Shown here: positions 8,206-14,453 of the stretch, piece by piece | Layout: each line of letters begins with the position of its first letter | Position numbering within the stretch: position 1 is the first letter of the stretch | Assembly (NCBI GenBank): GCA_017461745.1 | Contig: JAFTXE010000019.1 | Location: forward strand, 1 to 36,549 | Direction of reading: 5' to 3' | Source: Clostridia bacterium | Lineage (GTDB): Bacteria; Bacillota; Clostridia; Oscillospirales; CAG-272 | Length of the DNA stretch: 36,549 bases | Made by a program: the position numbers and the translations under genes | The notes under the pieces: generated by a model | The model's input: the letters and a program-made list of their open reading frames with translations, nothing else | What the model was told of the DNA's origin: nothing | The model's database searches: none

Positions 8206-8730
8206 TCAATCACTTGAAACTACGCGGACGATCTTTTTCAAGACTACGTCCGAAGGAAATGAATCTACACGGTAATTGCCATTGATTACCGTTGCGGTAC
8301 GGAAAATATCTCCGTGTCGGTGTCTGTCAAAGGTAGGAACCAATACAACGTCTCCCCTTTTAAGCGTTTCGCCATTGGGATCGTATTTGTATATTTTGTT
8401 TTTCGCCATACTCTCGGGCCATGCCACGTCGATTACCTCAAGCCCAATCTCCGCCGATATTGGCTCAGGCATATCCTCAGGGATCATAACGGGCTCGGAT
8501 TCAACGATTTCAGGCTCTGGCTCGGGCTCAGGCTCGGGCTCGGGCTCTGGTTCTGGTTCTGGCTCAATGCTCGGCTCTTCTTGGGAAGCGACCACAGCAG
8601 GCTCATTTTTCTTTTCTTTCGCCTCTTCCTTAGCGCGAATTTCGATAACGACATCCGCGGTAACGTATCCAATACTTCCAAGTGCAAAGATCGATGCAAT
8701 CACCATAAAAATGATCATAAGCACGTTCAT
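8206..8730 (-). CDS. Single-pass membrane protein with EP-repeat spacer
   Basis: 174 residues. Residues 1-27 form one membrane helix. A charged stretch and a proline-glutamate repeat (about ten EP units, residues 55-74) follow, then a C-terminal domain of about 80 residues (GLEVIDVAWPE... GETLKRGDVVLVPTFDRHRHG...). The repeat should form a stiff, extended spacer carrying the C-terminal domain away from the membrane. That domain has the look of a small beta-barrel; I do not recognise its family with confidence. Its ATG overlaps the stop of the upstream sipW copy (ATGA), so the two are translationally coupled and probably act together. It may be an assembly or anchoring factor for the TasA-like fibres, but this is inference from position. 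Confidence 0.75.
   Translation of the reverse strand: MNVLMIIFMVIASIFALGSIGYVTADVVIEIRAKEEAKEKKNEPAVVASQEEPSIEPEPEPEPEPEPEPEPEPEIVESEPVMIPEDMPEPISAEIGLEVIDVAWPESMAKNKIYKYDPNGETLKRGDVVLVPTFDRHRHGDIFRTATVINGNYRVDSFPSDVVLKKIVRVVSSD
8515..8567 (-). repeat. Hexanucleotide repeat encoding (EP)n
   Basis: Imperfect tandem GGCTCN hexamers (plus-strand sense) encode the EP spacer. Slippage would change length by two residues at a time and keep the frame. Confidence 0.7.
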
Positions 8731-9533
8731 TCCGTTTTATCCTCCTTGCTTTCTTCGTTGTCGTTGGGTTCTTCCGCAGCAGCATGGGGGGGAGCTTGCC
8801 CGCTCTTTTCCATTTCAAGCTCCGCAAGCTTACGGCGAAGCTCCTCAAGCTCACTCTCCTTCTTCTCTTTCTCCTCTTGTTCGCGTTTCTTTTTATCCGC
8901 GCTGAGTACCTTTACGATTTTCAAGATCTCGAGCAAGATAATAATAAAACACGGTACGATGATCAGCAGGATAATTCCTACGGGCTGCGAGAGAAAGCTT
9001 ATAAGAAGTCCCAGCAGATACGCCTGCCCCGTGACCTTACCGATTACGTAATTGGTATTGTTGGGAATGGAAGTATCAATGATCTGCGTAAGCTGTCCGT
9101 CCTCGGAGCTTTTGTTATCTCCCGCAAGCTCAATGATAAATCCGCCCGTTTCCTTCTCCGTAATTGAGGTAATACGGTGAGTGATGGTTACCTGCGTTGT
9201 ATAAACGTAGCGGAAGGTCAGCACATCGCCTACGTTCAAGCTACGGTAGAATTCGTCAGCACCGTCCTTATCGTCGGGCATTACCTTGACGAACACCATA
9301 GAACGAATCGGGATATCCTTGATCTTATAGGCGGATACGTCGGTAAATTCACTCTCCGACATTGAATCAGAGGTGACTATACGCATCTGATACCCAAAGA
9401 CCTCGGCGGCACCGTCCGAATCCCGCTTCGACAGCACGGTAACGAATACCGAGAAAATACAAATCGCAAGAAATATGTAGAGAAGCACGTCAAGCGCTAT
9501 TTTTCCAATCTTTTTTACCTTTGCTTTATCCAT
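8727..9533 (-). CDS. sipW: SipW-type signal peptidase I with acidic coiled-coil tail (copy 2)
   Basis: 268 residues. The layout matches the other copy: an N-terminal membrane helix (about 12-34), Ser57 in VTSDSMS, His119 in TITHRITSI, a second membrane segment (about 180-210) and a charged, coiled-coil C-terminal tail (KKREQEEKEKKESELEELR...) ending in acidic residues. The Ser-His dyad marks the ER/SipW class. The two copies are clearly diverged, so they may handle different substrates or act as a pair. ATG 9533 has AGGA five bases upstream; a GTG at 9545 is less likely. It is tightly coupled to its neighbours, with only about 8 bp to the upstream stop and a 4-bp overlap downstream. Confidence 0.88.
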   Translation of the reverse strand: MDKAKVKKIGKIALDVLLYIFLAICIFSVFVTVLSKRDSDGAAEVFGYQMRIVTSDSMSESEFTDVSAYKIKDIPIRSMVFVKVMPDDKDGADEFYRSLNVGDVLTFRYVYTTQVTITHRITSITEKETGGFIIELAGDNKSSEDGQLTQIIDTSIPNNTNYVIGKVTGQAYLLGLLISFLSQPVGIILLIIVPCFIIILLEILKIVKVLSADKKKREQEEKEKKESELEELRRKLAELEMEKSGQAPPHAAAEEPNDNEESKEDKTE

Positions 9534-9541
9534 AAAAATCC

Positions 9542-10039
9542 TCACTCGTTACTTGCCGTAAGGAGCAGCTCGAAAACCGCCTCGGCATTTTTTGCCTCAT
9601 TTCCTACGTCCAGGGGAAGATAGTACACAATTTTAAGCTCCGTGTTCTTTTTATCGTCGAAATCAACGGGTAAGACGATCTTCTCTTTTTCAAAGGCATC
9701 GGCGAGCAGCTCGTCAGAAATGACTTCACCGTCTGCAACGATTTTCACGCGCGCATATTTTTTGAGCGTCTTTTCTTCGTCGCTATCAACGAAATCAAGC
9801 TCCAGATCGTATTTGCTCGCGCTTGTTTTTTCAAGTTGAACGGTATATTCACATTCTTCGCCCGGTATCAGAGTAAGATCCTCAAATGCCAGCGACTCCG
9901 TTTCGCCTTCCTCAAGCTTAACTTCTATTACGCCACGTTCGTCCTCCGTGGCGAGCAGCCAGCCCATCAATGAAACGCCGACTATGATCAGCGCGCTTCC
10001 CACAACAAGAATGATTCGCATTAATTTGTTTTTAAGCAT
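9542..10039 (-). CDS. Small membrane-anchored protein of the SipW cluster
   Basis: 165 residues. An N-terminal membrane segment (about 7-29) is followed by an acidic beta-rich domain. LIPGEECEYTVQLEKTSASKYDLELDF recalls the PGD/PGE strand of TasA-like domains, but the signal region ends in SLMGWLLATED and lacks the A-[LW]-F-[TS] box, so it probably stays membrane bound instead of being cut by SipW. GAGGAGG precedes the ATG. It lies between the TetR gene (22-bp gap) and sipW copy 2. It may be a chaperone, anchor or TapA-like assembly factor; there is no sequence proof of any of these. Confidence 0.75.
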   Translation of the reverse strand: MLKNKLMRIILVVGSALIIVGVSLMGWLLATEDERGVIEVKLEEGETESLAFEDLTLIPGEECEYTVQLEKTSASKYDLELDFVDSDEEKTLKKYARVKIVADGEVISDELLADAFEKEKIVLPVDFDDKKNTELKIVYYLPLDVGNEAKNAEAVFELLLTASNE

Positions 10040-10061
10040 TATTGTCCTCCTCTCCTAAATG

Positions 10062-10676
10062 TCAAGACGCTTTTGCCGATTCCCTAAGATAAGTCGCCAT
10101 CATACAATAGAGCACGTTGAAGATATGCGGTCTGTTGATATCGCTATCCTCAAGATCACCGTTATATACGCGAATGGCAAAATCGAACATTGCGGTAAAA
10201 ACGCTGTGTAATATAGCTTCAACGTCCGCTTCAGTCTTGAATATCGGAGTCATTTCTCTGACCATTCCCTCAAAAAGCTTTCTGTGAGCCTCGCTGGAAC
10301 GTCCCTTGAAATATATAGAATAGTAATATCTGACATAGCAGCGGCAACGCTCCTCGTTACCCAAGATGAATTGCCAAGCCATCGAGAAAAATTTGCCCAG
10401 CTTCTCTTTTCCGTCGTTCTCAAAGCCGCCGATGATTTCGACGCCGCGCATGAATGCGTAGAACAATTCCGTATCCAAACGAACGAAAGCCGATTCGTAT
10501 AAATTCTCCTTGCTACCGAAGAACCGATAAATATAGACCTCGTTCATCTTAAAATCAGGCAATTGTCCCCCGCTGTGAGTCAGTTCCTTTGTTGTCGCTT
10601 TTTCGAAGCCGCCTTCAGCAATTAGATGTATGGCATTTTCAATCAGAAGCTCTTTTATTTCTGCTTCGTACCTCAT
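10062..10676 (-). CDS. TetR/AcrR-family transcriptional regulator
   Basis: 204 residues. The N-terminal DNA-binding domain (about 5-60) includes LIAEGGFEKATTKEL and the family signature MNEVYIYRFFGSKENLY. Between these lies a few-residue longer turn (THSGGQLPDFK) than in classic TetR, a variant I associate with clostridial members. The rest is helical, with Cys and aromatic residues (RCRCYVRYYYSIYF), typical of a ligand or dimer domain. ATG 10676 has GGAGGG ten bases upstream; the reading from 10733 lacks such a site. It is the first gene of the surface cluster and lies directly downstream of the predicted invertible promoter, so it is expressed only in the ON orientation and probably feeds back on the operon. 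Confidence 0.88.
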   Translation of the reverse strand: MRYEAEIKELLIENAIHLIAEGGFEKATTKELTHSGGQLPDFKMNEVYIYRFFGSKENLYESAFVRLDTELFYAFMRGVEIIGGFENDGKEKLGKFFSMAWQFILGNEERCRCYVRYYYSIYFKGRSSEAHRKLFEGMVREMTPIFKTEADVEAILHSVFTAMFDFAIRVYNGDLEDSDINRPHIFNVLYCMMATYLRESAKAS

Positions 10677-10765
10677 TCGGTTCTCTCCCTCCATTTCATC
10701 CGCAACCGAGAATTTTTTTGTTTTTGAAGGCAATTAGTGAACGCTACACCGACTTCATAAAAAAT

Positions 10766-10781
10766 TCCTATCCGAGTAGGA
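10766..10781 (-). promoter_or_regulatory. Small hairpin with U-run in the surface-operon leader
   Basis: TCCTA-ctcgga-TAGGA followed by ATTTTTT on the minus strand, in the roughly 200-base leader between the invertible promoter and the TetR gene. It is short for a terminator; a weak attenuator is possible. Confidence 0.3.
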
Positions 10782-10826
10782 GTTTGTTTTTATTGACGAT
10801 TTACGTTCACAAGGACTAATACAGCG

Positions 10827-10848
10827 ACATAACGAGAGTTATGTGATA
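10827..10848 (+). repeat. Left inverted repeat (IRL) of the predicted invertible promoter
   Basis: ACATAACGAGAGTTATGT followed by GATA: 22 bases that recur exactly, in inverse orientation, at 11083-11104. The core is a dyad (ACATAA/TTATGT) around an asymmetric CGAGAG centre, as expected of a tyrosine-recombinase crossover site with an overlap region that sets direction. Confidence 0.85.
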
Positions 10849-10853
10849 TTAGA

Positions 10854-10873
10854 TATCTGGTATTTTCCAGATA
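10854..10873. promoter_or_regulatory. Inverted repeat just downstream of the invertible promoter
   Basis: TATCTGG-tatttt-CCAGATA, perfect 7-base arms, immediately after the predicted transcription start. It could be a protein operator or a leader hairpin. Confidence 0.45.
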
Positions 10874-10880
10874 CATACAA

Positions 10881-10909
10881 ATTATACCATAAAACCACTC
10901 CAAAATCAA
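10881..10909 (-). promoter_or_regulatory. Promoter of the surface operon, inside the invertible segment
   Basis: On the minus strand, TTGATT (10904-10909), a 17-bp spacer and a perfect TATAAT (10881-10886). It points toward the TetR gene 205 bases away and is the best promoter match upstream of the cluster. Confidence 0.8.
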
Positions 10910-10969
10910 TAGTTTTGGAAAAATTTATGAGCTGACAAGATAAATTTATTAAATATCGTCTAAAAAATT

Positions 10970-11041
10970 GCGCAACAAAAACACCTTTCGTACATTTTTT
11001 TGAAAAAATTACGGCGAAAGGCTTTTTGTTGCGCTTTTTTT
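10970..11041. terminator. Bidirectional terminator inside the invertible segment
   Basis: GCGCAACAAAAA and CCTTTCG pair with CGAAAGG and TTTTTGTTGCGC, with a further A/T-rich inner stem. A T-run follows on the plus strand (11035-11041), and AATTTTTT follows on the minus strand. As it stands it stops transcripts running out of the recombinase gene. Confidence 0.85.
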
Positions 11042-11082
11042 CTTTCGCATCAATGCGCCCATGGTAACAATTTCCACTTTTT

Positions 11083-11104
11083 TATCACATAACTCTCGTT
11101 ATGT
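11083..11104 (-). repeat. Right inverted repeat (IRR) of the predicted invertible promoter
   Basis: Exact reverse complement of 10827-10848 over 22 bases. The identity ends sharply on both sides. Confidence 0.85.
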
Positions 11105-11118
11105 TATTTTAAAAGCGA

Positions 11119-11134
11119 CATAACTCTCGTTATG
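11119..11134 (-). repeat. Third copy of the recombination-site core
   Basis: CATAACTCTCGTTATG, the same 16-base core in the same orientation as IRR, 15 bases outside it. The flanks differ (GCG on the left, CTG on the right). Recombination with IRR would delete 31 bp; recombination with IRL would invert a slightly larger segment. It could also be a regulator-binding site. Confidence 0.7.
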
Positions 11135-11185
11135 CTGTCTTCGGTCTCGGTGTGTTCGCATCGGGCTTTTTTTCTTTTATATTTT

Positions 11186-12025
11186 TTATATTATGAGACG
11201 CATATTCTCCATCTTGCGCTTGTGCTCCGCGCCTGTCGTGACGATATAAATACGAGTCGTATTGATGCTTGCGTGTCCGAGAATATCCGCGAGCTTGGCT
11301 ATATCTTTTTCAAGACGATAAAACGTACGGGCAAAAAGATGGCGAAGATTATGAGGAAAGACCTTGCTGGGCGATACGTTCGCCTGCGCGCACAGAGCCT
11401 TCATTTCCTTCCATATACAATTCCTGCTCACAGGTCTTCCGCTCCTCGTAACGAATACCGTTCCCGCGTTAATTCCCTGCTCCTTAACGTAACGGAGCAA
11501 TTTTTTCTTCAGCCCGGAAACGATAAATACACGCCTGTTTTTGCCCTTGCAATTAACTATCGCTTCACCGTTGTGTAACGCTTCCACGGTAATATACTGC
11601 AATTCACTGACACGGATACCCGTACCGCAGATCGTTTGGATGATCAGATTGAGCCGTTCGTTGTGCTTGGCGTTTGCCGCGTCAAGTAGCCGAATATACT
11701 CAGCGCGAGTCAGCTCTTTTTCCTCCGAGCAATAAACCTCTCTCTGCATTTTGAACTGCTTGACGCACAGCTCGTGCCAACCGCAGAAGCGAAGGAAGCA
11801 ATTCATTGCGGCTATCATAGAATTGGCGCTCGACACGGCATATATCTCGCCAAGCTGACTTTTATAGTCAAGCACCTTCTGCTTGTTTATTTCAGCATAA
11901 CCGACGGATACTGCAAAAAACCGTACGTCCCGCATATATTTTTCAATCGTTGCCGCGCTCCTTTCCTCGTTTCTTAAATGGGATTCGAATTCCTTCATTT
12001 TTCTTGGGTCTAAAATCCTTTTCAT
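11186..12025 (-). CDS. Tyrosine recombinase (XerC/D-like integrase), probable DNA invertase
   Basis: 279 residues. An N-terminal SAM-like core-binding domain (about 8-95) is followed by a complete catalytic domain: Arg138 in GTGIRVSEL, Lys160/162 in NCKGKNRRV, His225 and Arg228 in PHNLRHLFA, His251 in LGHAS and the Tyr260 nucleophile in TTRIYIV. The length and residues fit an active enzyme. AAGGAG lies eight bases before the ATG. It is not flanked by phage or transposon genes. Its 3' end is 82 bp from the 22-bp inverted repeats, so it is most likely the switch enzyme that flips the promoter segment. A housekeeping Xer role is less likely, because no dif-like context or cell-division neighbours are seen. 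Confidence 0.92.
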   Translation of the reverse strand: MKRILDPRKMKEFESHLRNEERSAATIEKYMRDVRFFAVSVGYAEINKQKVLDYKSQLGEIYAVSSANSMIAAMNCFLRFCGWHELCVKQFKMQREVYCSEEKELTRAEYIRLLDAANAKHNERLNLIIQTICGTGIRVSELQYITVEALHNGEAIVNCKGKNRRVFIVSGLKKKLLRYVKEQGINAGTVFVTRSGRPVSRNCIWKEMKALCAQANVSPSKVFPHNLRHLFARTFYRLEKDIAKLADILGHASINTTRIYIVTTGAEHKRKMENMRLII

Positions 12026-12150
12026 AAAACTCGCTCCTTGCCTTAGAATATGGTATTATTATTTTACCAAACAGTTGCGAATAATCCTCAACCCGCAAAT
12101 ACGGACAGAGTTTTATACCACAAGATAATACTCAACCACATATTACAAGC

Positions 12151-12197
12151 AGAAAGAGAGAACAAAACGGTTTATCCGTAACGTTCTCTCTTTTTCT
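12151..12197. terminator. Terminator after the rnf operon
   Basis: AAGAGAGAAC pairs with GTTCTCTCTT across a 19-base loop, flanked by T-rich sequence on both strands. It lies in the gene-free stretch 12026-12336, which otherwise shows only A/T-rich promoter-like sequence upstream of the recombinase gene. Confidence 0.65.
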
Positions 12198-12336
12198 GTT
12201 AGTGAGCTTCACTATCGTAGATAACTTAACTTGCTCATTAACGTAAATACTCCGTTAAGAGTATCGCGCTATTTAAAAGGCTTATACATTTTGTTTAAAG
12301 ATATCGGGAAGCTTCTGCCAAAACGCGCCCGCGCTT

Positions 12337-13161
12337 TCATTCAGCCACGTATCTGTGCAATCCGCTCAGGTCGGAAACGAGTATACAGCCCACGGGACAA
12401 TTTTTTGCGCATTCGCCGCAATGGGTGCATTTTGAATAATCGATTTTGGCAAGGTTATCTGTTACGGTTATCGCACCCTCGGGGCAATTCTTTTCGCACT
12501 TCTTACAGCCGATACAGCCGTTTGAGCACTTTCCTCTCACAAGCACGCCCTTTTCCGTATTATTACAGGTGACGAGCACCTTTTCCACGTCGTCTACTAT
12601 TTCGATAAGCTTTCTCGGGCAAGCCTTGGCGCAAAGTCCGCAGCCTATGCATTTACGGGTATCTATATGCGCAATACCGTTCTTTATGCATATTGCCCCC
12701 TGAGGACAAACCTTCGCGCAGTCGCCAAAGCCCATACAGCCAAATACGCATTTACCCTGTCCGCCGTACATCAGCTTTGCCGCCTCACAGCTCTCTATTC
12801 CAACGTAGTCCATCTTATTTGACGTATGCTCACAGTCACCGTAGCAATGTATGACCGCTACCTTTTCGACTACGTCCTCAAATTCAACTCCGAGTATCTC
12901 GGATATCTTCTTAGACGCCGTATCTCCACCGGGAACGCAAAGGTTTGCCTTTACGCTCTTATCCTCGCAGAGCGCCTTGGCGTATCCGTCACAGCCTGCG
13001 TATCCGCAAGCTCCGCAGTTAGCGCCGGGGAGACATTCTCTTATTTTAGAGTAAGTCTCATCCTCGGGCACGGCAAAGAATTTTGAAGCAACCACGAGCA
13101 TGACGGCGCACACAGCACCTATTCCCGCGACTACTATAGCCGCTATCAATATAGGATTCAT
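12337..13161 (-). CDS. rnfB: Rnf complex iron-sulfur subunit RnfB
   Basis: 274 residues. It carries electrons from reduced ferredoxin into the membrane-bound Rnf complex (ferredoxin:NAD+ oxidoreductase), which pumps Na+ or H+. An N-terminal membrane helix (1-28) is followed by the CLPGANCGACGYAGC cluster motif (from Cys43) and four further cysteine groups: CMGFGDCAKVCP, CIGCGLCAKACP, CIGCKKCEKNCP and CTHCGECAKNCP. The number of ferredoxin-like motifs fits clostridial RnfB. ATG 13161 has AAGGAGG seven bases upstream; the longer reading to 13194 would overlap rnfA without a site. Last gene of rnfCDGEAB. Confidence 0.95.
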   Translation of the reverse strand: MNPILIAAIVVAGIGAVCAVMLVVASKFFAVPEDETYSKIRECLPGANCGACGYAGCDGYAKALCEDKSVKANLCVPGGDTASKKISEILGVEFEDVVEKVAVIHCYGDCEHTSNKMDYVGIESCEAAKLMYGGQGKCVFGCMGFGDCAKVCPQGAICIKNGIAHIDTRKCIGCGLCAKACPRKLIEIVDDVEKVLVTCNNTEKGVLVRGKCSNGCIGCKKCEKNCPEGAITVTDNLAKIDYSKCTHCGECAKNCPVGCILVSDLSGLHRYVAE

Positions 13162-13174
13162 TTCCGTACCTCCT

Positions 13175-13777
13175 TTACCCGAATATGCCGTCAACTATGC
13201 CCGCAAATCCGAAGAAGGACAGCGCAACGATAGCCGCTGACACGAGGGTTATGGGAAGTCCCTCAAAGGACTTCGGGGGATTAGCCTCCTCAAGCCTTGA
13301 GCGTACTCCCGCAAACAGCACCATAGCGAGCAGAAATCCGAGTCCCGCGCCTATGGAGCTGACCATAGATTCAAGGAATCCGTAGCCGTCGTTGATATTA
13401 TTTATGGTAACGCCGAGAACGGCGCAGTTGGTAGTAATGAGGGGCAGATATATACCGAGCGACGCATGGAGCGCAGGCATATATTTTTTCAGTATTATCT
13501 CAACGAGCTGAACGAGAGCCGCTATGACGAGAATAAATACTATCGTCCTCATATAGCCCATATTGAATTTATCAAGCAAGAAGTACTGTATGGGCCAAGT
13601 TGCCGCCGTGGCAAGCGCCATGACGAATATTACCGCCGCTCCCATTCCCGCCGCCTGATTGAGCTTCTTTGAGACGCCCAAGAACGGACATATTCCGAGA
13701 AATCTTGACAAAACGTAGTTATTGACAAGCACCGAGGTAAGAAGAATAACGGTCAACGATTTAAGCATTTCCATCAT
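13175..13777 (-). CDS. rnfA: Rnf complex membrane subunit RnfA
   Basis: 200 residues, almost entirely hydrophobic with about six membrane segments. It forms, with RnfE, the membrane core that couples electron flow to ion movement. NNYVLSRFLGICPFLGVS near the N-terminus carries the conserved Cys that in this family helps hold an iron-sulfur cluster within the membrane; TTNCAVLG at about 115 is the matching second site. AAGGAGG lies six bases before ATG 13777, and the gene overlaps the end of rnfE by 17 bp, so translation is coupled. Confidence 0.95.
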   Translation of the reverse strand: MMEMLKSLTVILLTSVLVNNYVLSRFLGICPFLGVSKKLNQAAGMGAAVIFVMALATAATWPIQYFLLDKFNMGYMRTIVFILVIAALVQLVEIILKKYMPALHASLGIYLPLITTNCAVLGVTINNINDGYGFLESMVSSIGAGLGFLLAMVLFAGVRSRLEEANPPKSFEGLPITLVSAAIVALSFFGFAGIVDGIFG

Positions 13778-14453
13778 TTACGTCCTCCTTACTTTTACAT
13801 TCGATCTTTCCGCAAAGGGACGCCGAGGGGCAGCCCGCGCAGCCCATATTTTTCTTTTTATCGGGTTTATTGCCCGTAAGCTTATTGACAAGCGCGATAA
13901 GGCAACCGAACACGAAAAATCCACCGGGCGCCATGGTAAGTATCATGACGCTGTAATCACCCGCAAAGGGTATTTCAAGTCCGCACCAAGTTCCCGCTCC
14001 GAAAATTTCACGGATAGAGGACATAATAAAGAGAGCAAGCGTAAAGCCAATACCCATTCCGAGAGCATCGAGCGCGGAGTCAACAACTCCGTTCTTACTT
14101 GCGTACATCTCCGCTCTTCCCAATATTATGCAGTTAACTACTATAAGCGACAGGAATATACCGAGCGACTCATATAGGTCGGGAACGAAGGCGTGCATGA
14201 GCATTTCTACCATGGTTACAAATCCCGCTATGAGCACTATGTAGCAAGGAATTCTCACCTTATCGGGTATTACGTTTCTGAGCGCGGATACTGCCATATT
14301 AGAGCAAAGCAGAACTGCCGTCGCCGCCACTCCCATTCCGAGAGCGTTTAGCACCGAGGTGGTTATAGCCAAGGTAGGACAAGTGCCGAGGACCAGAACG
14401 AGAACGGGGTTTTCCTTGATTATTCCCTTAAGAAAATTCTGTAGCTTTCCCAT
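13761..14453 (-). CDS. rnfE: Rnf complex membrane subunit RnfE
   Basis: 230 residues, about six membrane segments. A homologue and partner of RnfA. NPVLVLVLGTCPTLAITTS near the N-terminus and LIVVNCIILGRAE in the middle carry the conserved Cys residues of the family. The C-terminus is extended and charged, with a Cys-containing stretch (KNMGCAGCPSASLCGKIECK). That tail is longer than in proteobacterial RsxE and could add a metal site; I cannot tell from sequence alone. The ATG overlaps the rnfG stop (TGATG). Confidence 0.94.
   Translation of the reverse strand: MGKLQNFLKGIIKENPVLVLVLGTCPTLAITTSVLNALGMGVAATAVLLCSNMAVSALRNVIPDKVRIPCYIVLIAGFVTMVEMLMHAFVPDLYESLGIFLSLIVVNCIILGRAEMYASKNGVVDSALDALGMGIGFTLALFIMSSIREIFGAGTWCGLEIPFAGDYSVMILTMAPGGFFVFGCLIALVNKLTGNKPDKKKNMGCAGCPSASLCGKIECKSKEDVNDGNA

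Larger units (their letters stand above)
10827..11104. promoter_or_regulatory. Predicted invertible promoter segment (inverton)
   Basis: A 278-bp non-coding segment bounded by perfect 22-bp inverted repeats, lying between a tyrosine recombinase gene and the operon it would control. Inside are one near-consensus promoter pointing to the TetR/SipW/TasA operon and a strong bidirectional terminator. Inversion would turn the promoter away from the operon and bring the terminator next to the operon side. The arrangement matches known phase-variable promoter switches served by tyrosine recombinases. The window shows the ON orientation. Confidence 0.8.

Noticed and set aside
8515..8567. ON/OFF phase variation by the hexamer repeat
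   Set aside because: The repeat unit is six bases, so slippage keeps the frame; only spacer length can vary.
11009..11062. A 17-residue open frame (MGALMRKKK...) on the minus strand inside the invertible segment
   Set aside because: No ribosome-binding site, and most of it lies within the terminator stem.
10827..11134. The three CATAAC-N4-GTTATG sites as simple TetR operators only
   Set aside because: Not excluded, but the identity extends to 22 bp on the inner side only and the asymmetric centre is orientation-conserved, which fits a recombination site better. A dual role is left open.
11186..12025. The tyrosine recombinase as a remnant of a phage or integrative element
   Set aside because: No phage, conjugation or excisionase genes or attachment-site duplication are seen nearby, and the tRNA gene is 6.6 kb away. 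The catalytic set is intact and the inverted repeats are adjacent.
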